Shown here: positions 10,901 to 17,936 of the stretch, in pieces
Numbering within the stretch: the stretch's first letter is position 1
Layout of the letters: each line of letters begins with the position of its first letter
Origin: Helicobacter pylori Shi112
Lineage (GTDB): Bacteria > Campylobacterota > Campylobacteria > Campylobacterales > Helicobacteraceae
Direction of reading: 5' to 3'
DNA: 64,000 nt
NCBI RefSeq assembly: GCF_000277405.1
Contig: NC_017741.1
Location: forward strand, 248,001-312,000
Notes under the pieces: model-generated
What the model was told of the DNA's origin: nothing
The model's database searches: none
The model's input: only the letters and a program-made list of their open reading frames with translations
Position numbers and translations under genes: made by a program

Positions 10901-12810
10901 TCTATGAGAATTATTTAGAAACTAATGCCACTAAAGGCACACAACTTGGTTTCATAGGTCTATCCACACCCAAAACCCATAGCCAAAAAGTGAGTTTAGA
11001 AGCGCTAGATAACGCTCATGAGATAGAAAATAAAAATCCCCTAGATGAAGCTCAAGAACTTTTAGAGAGCTTGTCTAGTTATGATGAAAATGGCAATCTT
11101 ATCGCTCCTAGCAAGAAAGAATTAGAGAACGAGCTCAAAGAGAAAGAGGCTAAAAGCGTCAATTTAGATGAAGAGCTAGCTAAAGGCTGTAAGTTTGATG
11201 TTTATAGCGATGTTTTAAGGCATTTAGTCCAAATGGGTATCCCACAAAATGAAATCGCTTTCATCCATGACGCTAAAACCGAAGAGCAAAAACAGGATTT
11301 GTTTAAAAAGATTAATCGTGGCGGAGTCAGGGTATTATTGGGCAGTCCCGCTAAAATGGGCGTAGGCACTAATGTGCAAGAAAGATTAGTCGCTATGCAT
11401 GAATTAGATTGCCCATGGAGACCTGATGAATTGTTGCAAATGGAAGGGCGTGGGATAAGACAAGGCAATATTTTGCACCAAAACGATCCTGAAAATTTTA
11501 GAATGAAAATCTATCGCTACGCCACTGAAAAAACTTATGATAGCCGTATGTGGCAAATCATAGAGACTAAATCTAAAGGCATAGAGCAATTTAGAAACGC
11601 GCACAAATTAGGCTTGAATGAATTAGAAGACTTTAACATGGGGAGTTCTAATGCGAGTGAGATGAAAGCAGAAGCAACAGGTAATCCCTTAATTATTGAA
11701 GAAGTCAAATTGAGAGCTGAAATCAAAAACGAAGAAGCAAAATACAAAGCTTTCAATAAAGAAAATTACTTCAATGAAGAGAATTTGAAAAACAACTCCT
11801 CTAAATTGGATTATCTTAAACAGGAATTGAAAGATTTAGAAACGCTTCAAAGCTCTGTAATGATCCCCACTCATACAGAGATCAAGCTCTATGATTTGAA
11901 AAATGAAGAGAGTAAGGATTATGAGCTTATCAAAGTTAAAGAAGTAGAGCCTTTAAAAGAAAACGCCTCTATGAGTGAAGAATTAACGCACAAAAAACTC
12001 AAAGAACAAAACAAGCAAATAGCCGAACAAAATAAAGAAAAGCTAGATGCTATTAAAAAGCAATTTGCAAGCAATTTGAACGACTTGTTTTTCAATGAGG
12101 AAAGAGATTGTAAGCTTTTAGAATACAAGGGCTTTGTGGTGAATGCTTATAAAACTAAGTATCAAGTGGAGTTTAGTTTAAACCCTAAAGACAATCCAAA
12201 TATTGCCTATAGCCCTAGCAATATGGTTTATAAAAACGATACTGCCAACATGTTTAGCTCTTATAATTTCTGCGGCGAGATTAAATTTGATGGGTTTTTA
12301 AAAAGATTGGATAACGCTATCACTAAACTCCCTGAAAAAATCAAGGAATTAGAAAACTCCATTAAAATCACTCAAGAAAATATCGCTAAATACACAAGAT
12401 TAGTGGAACAAAAACCTCCTTACCCACGACTAGAATACTTGCAAGCTTTAAAATGGGATCATAAAACTCTAATAGATGATTTAGCTAAAATGAGCAAAGA
12501 CAGAGATTATAAGCCTGTGTTCAACCCTAAATCTCAAGAAGTCTTAGAGAAAATGAACGCTGAAAAAAGAGCGAGTTTAGAGAATGAGGGTAAAGAAATG
12601 ACTGAAATTAAAAACAGCAATAAAGAGCAAGAGATTAAGAGAGATATAAAGAGCGATGATGAAGTAAGACAACATATAGAGCAAGTGATTGAGAAAGAAA
12701 TAGAAAAAGGCACTGAAAATATTTCTTCTAGTGAGCTTATAACCACTAACAATATTGATTACTACGAGAACGAAGAAGTAGAAATCATTAAATCAAGGGG
12801 TAGAAGATGA
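4981..12810 (+). CDS. Giant adenine-methyltransferase/SNF2-type helicase (DarB-like)
   Basis: The 2609-residue surviving frame joins an N6-adenine methyltransferase to a superfamily-2 helicase. The methyltransferase has a SAM motif EPSLGTG (763-769) and the catalytic NPPY (825-828). The helicase has Walker A QVGAGKT (1571-1577), DEAH (1738-1741), TGTP (1788-1791) and motif VI QMEGRGIRQG (2153-2162). Residues about 209-478 are a low-complexity, Ser/Arg/Gln-rich linker that is overprinted by another gene. Similar fusions occur in conjugative elements, and phage P1 DarB, an injected anti-restriction protein, has this build; a protective role against recipient restriction is therefore plausible but inferred. 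The C-terminus is SRGRR. The true N-terminus is cut off by a TAA at 4849. The end overlaps the next start (ATGA). Confidence 0.85.
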   Translation: MISRNPIEWARYLSFERRVHKDNSREDVNFFANGEIKESSRVYEANEKGFERRITKKYDLIDRNKEFFSKEIDILTYKNSLEELKEQGLEIQLTHHHETHKKTLENGNEIAKEYDYLKDIYHEVERTKTGELVRGIIPSISSAEYFKLYNKLPFESINNENTKLNTNNTIKNTIETNASNNIIQNNDNNNPNLSIADLELEQQNLGEQNGKERTNRADEPNRTRAGIPQEIHRRSEHGGQQEGVERSSDEELLHQDSSLFIEPREQGGTRGVYRSSDQQAVSEKSHRERDKLHEHVSRGDGVSARADTRADSNGASSQASRMENGARSEEKGDNPSDERGVSPTPQSPSHQQNSSRDLGLSLSREQPGQTGRLRLFDHGQMGSLFPTDHENQRSKNDNELDRSSNRTNENGDKSPRQNGSANQESARSERYGIAQGSSSQSVLPLAQSRLHHAGLSTPNGLGNLEEDRDQERGLLSNLDHLESLLNAIRNNTIASEPDFRTRLLEAIQNNEPLKDSIVGMQLLKDPTTKIFYDKFQLKISPKKVLEILENRIKKSIETANETLNAFNALDSQAIDGNAISNSVGLNPTQESGITDNSVELNNAQEQTAQEQDTQENAQTTIKQETPTAPAIPLNPKIDFKPSEEVLIKGAKTRYKANIKAIELLKELQAKQEILKGDYYATQEEQKILAQFSGWGGLESYFKKDQRPEEFKELNALLTKDEFRRAYSSTRDAYYTPKLVIDSIYQGLDQLGFNNDNHQKEIFEPSLGTGKFIAHAPSDKNYRFMGTELDPISANISKFLYPNQVINNTALENHQFYQEYDAFVGNPPYGSHKIYSSNDKELSNESVHNYFLGKAIKELKDDGIGAFVVSSWFMDGKNPKMREHIAQNTTFLGAIRLPNSVFKATGAEVSSDIVFFKKGVDGATNQSFTKAMPYYDKIIDSLDNDTLFALQNNRFDSFTPSDQLKIVNAIASHFGFKQEKLQRWYEKIDTANFGYREQDYKIIKGFIDKVGENNINLNEQTLNEYFIHHPENILGHLSLEKTRYSFEINGEQIYKYELQALEDKSLDLSQALHQAIEKLPKDVYQYHKTTFKTDALIIDANNERYQEVQKLIKNLERGELVKWDNLYFQLEQNNERGIFLKPTKINSKVQDSRLKAYFKIKDALNDLTSAELSPLSSDLELESKRVRLNLVYDEFVKKFGYLNENKNRKDIKQDLYGAKVLGLEKDFEKEITPRSAKMQNIEPRQAQAKKAQIFFERTLNPKKELIITNAKEALIASINQKGGLNLHFIRDHFATQSLETTIKELLEQKLIYKDHKDNGDYVLANDYLSGNVKRKLKEVKEAINQGVEGLEANVKDLELIIPKDLKATEIMANINSPWIPTQYLEEFLIELAANHYEKQYGDKMTDYQLGNLKEGIKVEHLSGAYEVLVRNNELNELYGIRHKDKPHSYKAPFESLLIKVLNNKDLSVKYAQVDPNDPKKEIFITDEEQSNLARQKAEELKEAFKDWIYKDYTRRTHLEQIYNDTFNNSVLKTYDGSQLELEGFNHHISLRPHQKNAIFRTIQDRAVCLDHQVGAGKTLCAIASCMEQKRMGLVNKTLIAVPNHLTKQWGDEFYKAYPNANVLVVDSKDITEKERELLFNQIANNNYDAVIIAHTHLELLSNPRGIIEELKEEELVNAEKNFERQELAYKNNPRETKKPNERAFKSKLDKIRAKYDAILEKQGSHIDISQMGIDNLIVDEAHLFKNLAFETSMEKIAGLGNQQGSNRARDLLIKTRYLHQNNKKIMFLTGTPIANSLSEMYHLQRYLTPDVLEERGLEFFDDWAKTYGEVVNDFELDTSAQSYKMVNRFSKFSDVQGLSTMYRAFADIVSNDDILKHNPHFVPKVYGDKPINVVVKRSQEVAQFIGVADENGKYNEGSIIDRMQKCEGKKSKKGQDNILSCTTDARKVALDYRLIDPNAKVEKEFSKSYAMAKNIYENYLETNATKGTQLGFIGLSTPKTHSQKVSLEALDNAHEIENKNPLDEAQELLESLSSYDENGNLIAPSKKELENELKEKEAKSVNLDEELAKGCKFDVYSDVLRHLVQMGIPQNEIAFIHDAKTEEQKQDLFKKINRGGVRVLLGSPAKMGVGTNVQERLVAMHELDCPWRPDELLQMEGRGIRQGNILHQNDPENFRMKIYRYATEKTYDSRMWQIIETKSKGIEQFRNAHKLGLNELEDFNMGSSNASEMKAEATGNPLIIEEVKLRAEIKNEEAKYKAFNKENYFNEENLKNNSSKLDYLKQELKDLETLQSSVMIPTHTEIKLYDLKNEESKDYELIKVKEVEPLKENASMSEELTHKKLKEQNKQIAEQNKEKLDAIKKQFASNLNDLFFNEERDCKLLEYKGFVVNAYKTKYQVEFSLNPKDNPNIAYSPSNMVYKNDTANMFSSYNFCGEIKFDGFLKRLDNAITKLPEKIKELENSIKITQENIAKYTRLVEQKPPYPRLEYLQALKWDHKTLIDDLAKMSKDRDYKPVFNPKSQEVLEKMNAEKRASLENEGKEMTEIKNSNKEQEIKRDIKSDDEVRQHIEQVIEKEIEKGTENISSSELITTNNIDYYENEEVEIIKSRGRR
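5606..6415 (+). CDS. Overlapping gene nested inside the methylase/helicase
   Basis: This frame (+1 relative to the long gene) encodes 269 residues with a strong ribosome site, taggaga, about 7 bases before the ATG. The product looks like a real folded, mainly helical protein: many Trp, Tyr, Phe, Met and Leu residues in amphipathic runs (NFYTKTLVYLLSLES, HLINKIAPEIWGFLSLE, YAFLIMDRWAHYFP) and a Gln/Glu-rich coiled coil in the middle. The host frame over the same bases is instead low-complexity and hydrophilic. The composition (rich in AGG/AGA/GAG) also differs from the flanks, as expected if this frame is under selection. The family is not recognised. It would be made from the same transcript as the methylase/helicase. 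Confidence 0.72.
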   Translation: MEKKEQIAQMSRIELEQEFRKKFTAEANMEDSKREWSDRVMKNFYTKTLVYLLSLESREEQEEFIDLATNRQFQKNPIEREINYMNMYLEEMEYQQEQIQEQIAMEHQVKQAEWKMEQEAKKRGIIPAMREEYHPHRNPHLINKIAPEIWGFLSLENSQDRLDAYAFLIMDRWAHYFPQTMKTKDQRTIMSLIEAVIEQTKMETKALDRMEAQIKRAQGVSDMELLKEAQVNQYYHLLKADYIMQDSAHQMDLETLKKTGIKREDFYQI

Positions 12811-12929
12811 AAAACCAGTCCAGCAAAAAATCTAACAAGCTCTTCAGCTTTTTAAATGGCATTAAGTGGCGTGATTTAATGCTAAAAGAACTCTTACAAG
12901 AACAAAATCTACAAAAGAAAGGAGTTTAA
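12807..12929 (+). CDS. Small basic protein (40 residues), translationally coupled
   Basis: An ATG overlaps the stop of the methylase/helicase gene (ATGA) and opens a 40-codon frame ending at 12929. The product starts MKNQSSKKSNKLFSFLNG, has one short amphipathic segment (WRDLMLKELLQEQ) and no membrane span. Its last codons contain the aaaggag ribosome site of the next gene, so it is built into the operon. It may be a genuine small protein or mainly a translational link between the two neighbours. Confidence 0.5.
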   Translation: MKNQSSKKSNKLFSFLNGIKWRDLMLKELLQEQNLQKKGV

Positions 12930-12932
12930 GTA

Positions 12933-13181
12933 ATGAATTACGATGTTTTAATGGGGTTTTTAGCACTAATAGGGCTAATTCTTTGGTATGGATATGGATT
13001 AAGGCAATATCTTAAATTAAAAGATGAGAATAAGAGATTAAAAGAGAAATTACAACGCTGTAATTGTAATATTAAAATTCCTAGTATTCTTGAAGTAGTG
13101 AATAGACCTATCATTATGGATATTAAGGGGGAATTACCACATCTTGCAAAGAACTATAGAAACAATCAAATTAAGGAGTAG
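12933..13181 (+). CDS. Single-pass membrane protein with short coiled coil
   Basis: This 82-residue protein starts 9 bases after an aaaggag site. Residues 5-23 (VLMGFLALIGLILWYGYGL) form one N-terminal membrane helix, followed by a basic coiled-coil stretch (KLKDENKRLKEKLQRC) and a short soluble tail with two close Cys (CNCN). It lies 3 bases before topA in the same operon. The family is not recognised; such small membrane proteins are common accessory genes in type IV secretion clusters, but nothing here proves that role. Confidence 0.65.
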   Translation: MNYDVLMGFLALIGLILWYGYGLRQYLKLKDENKRLKEKLQRCNCNIKIPSILEVVNRPIIMDIKGELPHLAKNYRNNQIKE

Positions 13182-13184
13182 AAA

Positions 13185-15245
13185 ATGAAAGATAGCGTCA
13201 TCATTATTGAAAGCCCTAATAAAGTGGCTAAGATTAAAGAAATCACAGGAGCTAGTGTTTTTGCTACCATAGGACATTTTATGCAACTAAAAAGCTATGA
13301 TGAAGATAATAATTTTAAGCCGACTTTTGAATACGACCCCCAAAAGAAAAAGCGTATTTTTGAGATAATAGAGGCGTGTAAAAACAAAAAAGTTTATATT
13401 GCCACTGACCCTGATAGAGAGGGTTATGCTATAGGCTATCATTTTTATGAAAAAATTAAAAGGATAGCAAGTTCTATTTATAGAGCAGAGTTTTTTGAAA
13501 TCACTCCAAGTGGGATTAACAAGGGCTTACAAAACGCTTCTTTATTTGAAAACACTAATAAGCAAATGTATCAAAGCGCTTTAGCAAGGCGTGTGGCTGA
13601 TATGCTATTAGGTTTTACGCTCTCCCCTTATTTAGGCAAAGCTTTAGGGCAAATGAAAGGCTCTAGTGCTGGAAGAGTGCAAACCCCTTGTTTAAAGCTT
13701 ATTGTGGATAGAGACAGAGAAATTGAAAAATTTAAGGCTTTACCTGAAAATGAGAAAGTAAGCTATCAAATCCAAGCTAAGATTAACGACAATGCTAATA
13801 AAGAAGTCATTATCAAGCATTGTGATGAAAATGGCGAAGAAATTAAATTCAATGATAAAGAAGAGGCTTTAAAACTCTTTGAAAGTTTGAAAGACAATAA
13901 AGCTTGTCTTTTAAAAGATTTAAAAAATTCTGTTGCAGAGACTAAACCTAAAAAGCCCTTTATCACTTCTACTCTTTTAGAGAAAGCGAGTTCTGAGTTA
14001 GGTTTAGGTATTAGCGAAGTGCAATCTTTAGCTCAAAGTCTTTTTGAAGCTGGGCTTATTACTTACATTAGAACGGACGCTGAAAGTTTGAGTGTGGAGT
14101 TTTTAAATGAGGCAGAGAACTTTTATACACCCATTTATAAAGAAGTGTATCTAAAAAGAGAATATAAAGCTGGTAAGCAAAGTCAAGCAGAAGCTCACGA
14201 GGCGATTAGGATTACGCACCCCCATACTTATGAAAACTTAGAAAGTGTGGTCTATAATGCTGGCATTACTAATCAAGACGCTTTAAAACTCTATCAACTT
14301 ATTTTTGAAAGGACTATTGAAAGTCAAGGCAAGAATGCTATTTATGACAAACAAGACTTGCTCTTTAAAATCAAAAATGAGTATTTTAAGTGTAGCGTTA
14401 AGAGTTTAAAAAGCGCTGGGTTTTTAGCAATGTTTTCTAAAAAAGAATTAGAGAGCGATGAAAGTAATGATGACAAAGATGATAAAGAAAAAGACCAAAA
14501 CGCACAATTTAATCTAAAAATTGATGATGTGTTAAGTCTAAATGACTTAGTTTTAGCTACCATTAAAAGAAATACCCCAAGCCCTTATAAAGAGGCAGGC
14601 TTTGTAAAGCTTTTAGAAAATAAAGGCATAGGAAGACCTAGCACTTATGCTACCTATTTGCCTGCGCTTTTAAAAAGAGAATACTTCAGCATTAGCCAAG
14701 ATAAAAAACACACCATTACACCCACGCATAAAGGCAAAAGAGTAGTAGAAGTGTTTGAAAATGCTTATCAATTTATTATTGATTTGACCTACACTAAGCA
14801 AATGGAAGAAGTGCTAGATGAGATTGTAGAAAATAAAAGCTCTTATGTAGATTTTATAAGTAATTTAAGTTCTAAATGCCCTAAGATTGAAAAGCTAGAA
14901 AGAAATGATGATGAGATAAAGCCTAGTAGTGAGGGGCAAATCACTTATATGGAAAATATTTTAAGAGATTTACAATTAGAACTAAGCGAAGAGTTTAAAA
15001 ACTACAAAGAAGACAACAGGGTAGCTAAAGCGTTTTTGGATAGATATATTAAAGAGCATGAGTTCTTTAAGAAAAACAATAAAAAGGCTAGTAGCTCTAA
15101 TAATGATGAAACTAGACCTGCTACACCCAAACAAATTAGATTTGCTGAAAGCTTGGCTAAAAAGCATCATGTCAAGCTCCCTAAAGATTACAAAAGCAAC
15201 ATGAAAGTGTGTGGGGATTTTATCAATGAGTATAGTAAGAAGTAG
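13185..15245 (+). CDS. topA: Type IA DNA topoisomerase of the element
   Basis: Topoisomerase I relaxes negative supercoils by a 5'-phosphotyrosine intermediate. The TOPRIM domain is at the N-terminus (VIIIESPNKVAKI with Glu9, then ATDPDREG near residue 72). The catalytic Tyr is Y294 in ITYIRTD. The 686-residue length is shorter than chromosomal TopA because no Cys4 zinc ribbons are seen. In their place are two similar copies of a roughly 40-residue motif near the end (starting about QITYMENI and KQIRFAES). Plasticity-zone elements are known to carry their own topA. It sits in the operon after the methylase/helicase and probably serves element DNA processing; that last point is inferred. Confidence 0.9.
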   Translation: MKDSVIIIESPNKVAKIKEITGASVFATIGHFMQLKSYDEDNNFKPTFEYDPQKKKRIFEIIEACKNKKVYIATDPDREGYAIGYHFYEKIKRIASSIYRAEFFEITPSGINKGLQNASLFENTNKQMYQSALARRVADMLLGFTLSPYLGKALGQMKGSSAGRVQTPCLKLIVDRDREIEKFKALPENEKVSYQIQAKINDNANKEVIIKHCDENGEEIKFNDKEEALKLFESLKDNKACLLKDLKNSVAETKPKKPFITSTLLEKASSELGLGISEVQSLAQSLFEAGLITYIRTDAESLSVEFLNEAENFYTPIYKEVYLKREYKAGKQSQAEAHEAIRITHPHTYENLESVVYNAGITNQDALKLYQLIFERTIESQGKNAIYDKQDLLFKIKNEYFKCSVKSLKSAGFLAMFSKKELESDESNDDKDDKEKDQNAQFNLKIDDVLSLNDLVLATIKRNTPSPYKEAGFVKLLENKGIGRPSTYATYLPALLKREYFSISQDKKHTITPTHKGKRVVEVFENAYQFIIDLTYTKQMEEVLDEIVENKSSYVDFISNLSSKCPKIEKLERNDDEIKPSSEGQITYMENILRDLQLELSEEFKNYKEDNRVAKAFLDRYIKEHEFFKKNNKKASSSNNDETRPATPKQIRFAESLAKKHHVKLPKDYKSNMKVCGDFINEYSKK

Positions 15246-15255
15246 TAAGTAAAAT

Positions 15256-15271
15256 TTTGCTAAACTAGAAC
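15256..15271 (+). promoter_or_regulatory. Shared promoter-like box upstream of the AbiE-type pair
   Basis: The 16-mer tttgctaaactagaac, preceded by an AAAA run, contains TGCTAAACT, a fair extended -10 element for H. pylori sigma-80. It lies 29 bases before the start at 15300. The same 16-mer occurs upstream of the Fic gene at 27347-27362, suggesting a common promoter or operator for toxin cassettes. Confidence 0.5.
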
Positions 15272-15299
15272 CTAGTTAAATTGAATTAAGGAGTTTAGC

Positions 15300-15767
15300 A
15301 TGCTCTATATTCCGCCTACTTCTAAAGAAGTCTATGTTAGTTCTATTGTAGCTTTAAATATCCACTCCCCACAAGGCACAGGAGATTGGCATAGCTCAAG
15401 GGCTTTAATGCCTAATGCTATTGATTTATGCTATTACATTTATGGCAAAGACCAAGAAAGAAATACTAATCATTTATTAGGTGATTTAGGCATTATAGAT
15501 GGCACAGAAAGATTAAATAAAATGGGCTATTATCCAGAAAATTCTCCCACTTATATTGCAGAGCATCCAAGAGCTTGTGTGGATTATCTCTATATGGCAG
15601 TATTAAAAACAGGTTCGCTAGGTAGAGTTATGCTAGATGAATGGTTTCCTAGCATTGAAGATAAGAAAAGCGTGTATGCACTCATAGAAGTGATGAAACC
15701 CAAATTAAACAAGCAAGAAAGAGAGAATTTAGATAAATGGATAGCAAGAAACCCTATTACCGAGTGA
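15300..15767 (+). CDS. Probable antitoxin/partner of the AbiEii toxin
   Basis: This 155-residue protein has a clear ribosome site (aaggag, 15288-15293) and overlaps the AbiEii gene by 31 bases in another frame, a classic toxin-antitoxin arrangement. It is soluble and starts MLYIPPTSKEVYVSSIVAL; I see no winged helix or ribbon-helix-helix motif and do not recognise the family. From position (first gene, overlapping, own promoter-like box) it should be the antidote or a required partner of the nucleotidyltransferase. An alternative is that it is a separate effector that is merely co-transcribed. Confidence 0.55.
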   Translation: MLYIPPTSKEVYVSSIVALNIHSPQGTGDWHSSRALMPNAIDLCYYIYGKDQERNTNHLLGDLGIIDGTERLNKMGYYPENSPTYIAEHPRACVDYLYMAVLKTGSLGRVMLDEWFPSIEDKKSVYALIEVMKPKLNKQERENLDKWIARNPITE

Positions 15768-16528
15768 TTTTAAGCGAACAAGAAATCTATCATGAAAGAT
15801 TGATGAGAGCCATCGTTAAAAATCTAGTTGATACACCTATGGTTTTAAAGGGCGGAACTGCCCTTTATTTAGGCTATGGTTTAAATCGTTTTTCAGAGGA
15901 TTTAGACTTTGATTGTCATAAAAAAATCAATCTTTTAAGCAAGGTAAAAAGTGCTATTCCTAGTGGCATTATTTTGAATGACATTCACATTAAAAAAGAC
16001 ACTAATAGCGTGGGGCGTTATATGGTGCGTTATGCTACTAAGGGCAATAAAGAAGAACAAACCTTAAAGTTAGAAGTCTCTTATAGAGACGCACCAAAAG
16101 AGAGCGAATTCAATGTCATTGAGGGAATGAAAATTGCCAAAGTGGAGCGTATTATTGACAATAAACTCTGTGCTTGTTTTGATGGGGAGCATACAAGAAC
16201 TAAAGCAAGAGATTTATTTGATTTGCATTTTTTAGCCAAGCATTATGAAGAACACTTTAACTTAGACTTAGCAAAGCGTTTAAAAGAATTTAGCAAAGAC
16301 CCTGATAAATTAGCGAGCAATTATTTAGAAGATAAAAATGATGATATTTTGCTTAACAAGATTATGGACTTAGAAGAAACAGCTTTAGAATTAAGCATTA
16401 TGGCTCATCTCATTCATAAAAAACTTGAAAAGCAATCTTATTCCCTTAACACCTTGAAAGAACCTAATGTTTATAATAGCTTAGATAATTCTAATGAAAA
16501 CACCCACACATCTAAGCATAGGAGGTAA
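15737..16528 (+). CDS. AbiEii/DUF1814 nucleotidyltransferase toxin (JHP933-like)
   Basis: AbiEii-type toxins transfer nucleotides to tRNA or similar targets and act in phage defence or element maintenance. The signature is present: LKGGTALYLGYGLNRFSEDL (residues 37-56), with GG39-40, R51 and the acidic pair D55/D57 in SEDLDF, followed by the C-terminal family motif KARDLFDLHFL and a helical bundle. A protein of this build from strain J99, JHP933, is known structurally as a DUF1814 nucleotidyltransferase. The upstream gene overlaps it and is the likely antitoxin. The last residues are SKHRR, almost the same as the Fic protein (PKHRR). The gene is intact. Confidence 0.85.
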   Translation: MDSKKPYYRVILSEQEIYHERLMRAIVKNLVDTPMVLKGGTALYLGYGLNRFSEDLDFDCHKKINLLSKVKSAIPSGIILNDIHIKKDTNSVGRYMVRYATKGNKEEQTLKLEVSYRDAPKESEFNVIEGMKIAKVERIIDNKLCACFDGEHTRTKARDLFDLHFLAKHYEEHFNLDLAKRLKEFSKDPDKLASNYLEDKNDDILLNKIMDLEETALELSIMAHLIHKKLEKQSYSLNTLKEPNVYNSLDNSNENTHTSKHRR

Positions 16529-16557
16529 ATAATATCATTAAGTGTGTATTGAATAGT
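16512..16557 (+). repeat. Cassette-end repeat, copy A
   Basis: A 46-bp segment spanning the last codons of the AbiEii gene and the bases after it matches 28155-28200, after the Fic gene, at 40 of 46 positions without gaps. The shared core is taaataatatcattaagt. With the shared upstream box, it frames two unrelated toxin genes with similar ends. Confidence 0.85.
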
Positions 16558-16653
16558 TTTTGGTTGTTTTTATAGTGTCATGTTAATTATACAGCACTTA
16601 ATAGTTTTTCTAAAATCATTAAAAACCTATCTCTTTTTTAAACCCAACAAGGT

Positions 16654-16848
16654 TTAGTTAATACGCCTGCTCTCTAAAATCTCTTTAAAACTTTCTTGTA
16701 ATTTCTTAGAAAATAACTCTTTTTCTTTGTCATAATCCTTTCCTAAACTGACATAAAGCGTGGTGTCTTTAAAGTGGTCTTTAAGAGTTTCTTCTGTAGG
16801 TTCATAACTCCAAAAATTCTCTAATCTCTTTCTTTGTTTTGTAGTTTT
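16654..16848 (-). pseudogene. Coding remnant downstream of the partition pair
   Basis: On the minus strand an open frame of about 64 codons runs from 16848 to a TAA at 16654-16656. From about 16820 it reads like real protein (ENFWSYEPTEETLKDHF, then VSLGKDYDKEKELFSKK) but has no ATG and overlaps the end of the ribbon-helix-helix gene in another frame. It may be the tail of a third gene whose start was lost, or a former extension of its neighbour. The protein family is unknown. Confidence 0.4.
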
Positions 16849-17189
16849 TCAATTTGCTTTAAGAGTTTTTGCTCCTGGGTGTTTTTTCTATGTTTTAAAT
16901 GCCTAATAAGCGCTTCTTCAATAAAAGTGCTTCGTGTCTCTTTAAACGAGCCAAATTCTAACAAAAATTCATCAAGTTCTTTTATGATGGAAGGACTAAA
17001 AGAGACATTAAAGCTCTTTTTCTTATCTTCATCTAAAATAGATTTTTTACGCCCCCTTTTTTTAGGGGTTTTTACTTCTTTTGTGTTAGGCTCTTGTTCT
17101 AAATGATTTTCTAACTCACTGACTTGTTCTTCTTTATTCAAACTCTCTTCAAGCTTTTTTTCTAAATCATCAATTTGTTGCAAATCCAT
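16821..17189 (-). CDS. Ribbon-helix-helix partner of ParA
   Basis: The frame is open from 17240, but the ATG at 17189 has a strong ribosome site (aaggag 9 bases upstream), so a 122-residue product is preferred. The first 55 residues are acidic and helical, followed by a basic stretch (KKRGRKK) and a ribbon-helix-helix-like segment (SFNVSFSPSIIKELDEFLL, then ETRSTFIEEALIRHLKH). It follows parA on the same strand. In ParA systems of this class the small ribbon-helix-helix protein binds repeated centromere DNA. The 22-bp repeat array at 32.9 kb is a candidate target, which is inference. Confidence 0.7.
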   Translation of the reverse strand: MDLQQIDDLEKKLEESLNKEEQVSELENHLEQEPNTKEVKTPKKRGRKKSILDEDKKKSFNVSFSPSIIKELDEFLLEFGSFKETRSTFIEEALIRHLKHRKNTQEQKLLKQIEKLQNKERD

Positions 17190-17229
17190 ATTTGTATACT
17201 CCTTGTTGTATTTGTGTTTTTTGACTCTT

Positions 17230-17898
17230 CTAAAGTGCATGTTTTTTCTCTTTTTCTAAATAGCCTTTTAATTCATTGTAGAAATTAGCCCATTCATTGA
17301 TAGCCTTTTTATCGCTATATTCTATAACGCCTAAGCCCTCACTCACGCTACGCTTATAAACAATGCGTTCACTCAAAGAATTTTCTAAAAGCGTGATTTT
17401 ATCGCTAGGGTTGTTTTCTTTGATAAATTCTATTAAAGCCTGTCTTTCTTTAAGCGTAGGGATAGTAGGCATTCTATTGATGATGATTAAGGCTCTTAGG
17501 TTTTCATTAAGCTCTTGGAGTTGCTCAATTCTTTCTAGCATATTAGCTAATACTTCAGTATCTAATTGACTAGGAGTTGTAGGCACTAGAACAATATCGC
17601 TTAAAAGCATAGCTTTTTGAGTTTCTTTGCTATATTCCCCCTTAGTATCAATGAGAATGTTTTCATACTTAGATACCATTTGTTTTAAAGTATCGCTAAA
17701 GCCACTACTACGATTAAATAAGCTAAAAGTTTTATGTTCTTTTTGAGTGCGAATTTCAGTAAAAACTTCCATAGATTTTTGGCTATCTGTATCAAAGACA
17801 ATCACTTCTTTATTGTCTTTGAGTAATTGCACCGCTAAATTTAAACAAAGCGTGCTTTTACCACTTCCCCCTTTTTCATTAGCAATACAAATGGTCAT
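17230..17898 (-). CDS. parA: ParA-family partition ATPase
   Basis: ParA ATPases move or anchor DNA on the nucleoid and keep plasmids and excised elements from being lost. The deviant Walker A motif EKGGSGKST is at residues 8-16, the switch region includes NILIDTKGEYS, and LVPTTPSQLDTE follows, all typical of the family. At 222 residues it is the short type, without an N-terminal DNA-binding domain. A ribosome site (aagga) precedes the start. The ribbon-helix-helix gene follows directly. It is transcribed away from the ArdC-like operon across an 800-bp noncoding region. Confidence 0.9.
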   Translation of the reverse strand: MTICIANEKGGSGKSTLCLNLAVQLLKDNKEVIVFDTDSQKSMEVFTEIRTQKEHKTFSLFNRSSGFSDTLKQMVSKYENILIDTKGEYSKETQKAMLLSDIVLVPTTPSQLDTEVLANMLERIEQLQELNENLRALIIINRMPTIPTLKERQALIEFIKENNPSDKITLLENSLSERIVYKRSVSEGLGVIEYSDKKAINEWANFYNELKGYLEKEKKHAL

Positions 17899-17927
17899 GC
17901 TATTTTCCTTAATTTAGTTATTTTATA

Positions 17928-17936
17928 AGTATAGCA
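17928..17936 (-). promoter_or_regulatory. Extended -10 promoter of parA
   Basis: On the minus strand TGCTATACT (extended -10 with hexamer TATACT) lies 29 bases before the parA start, giving a leader of about 20 bases. The surroundings are AT-rich, as is usual for H. pylori promoters without a clear -35. Confidence 0.5.
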
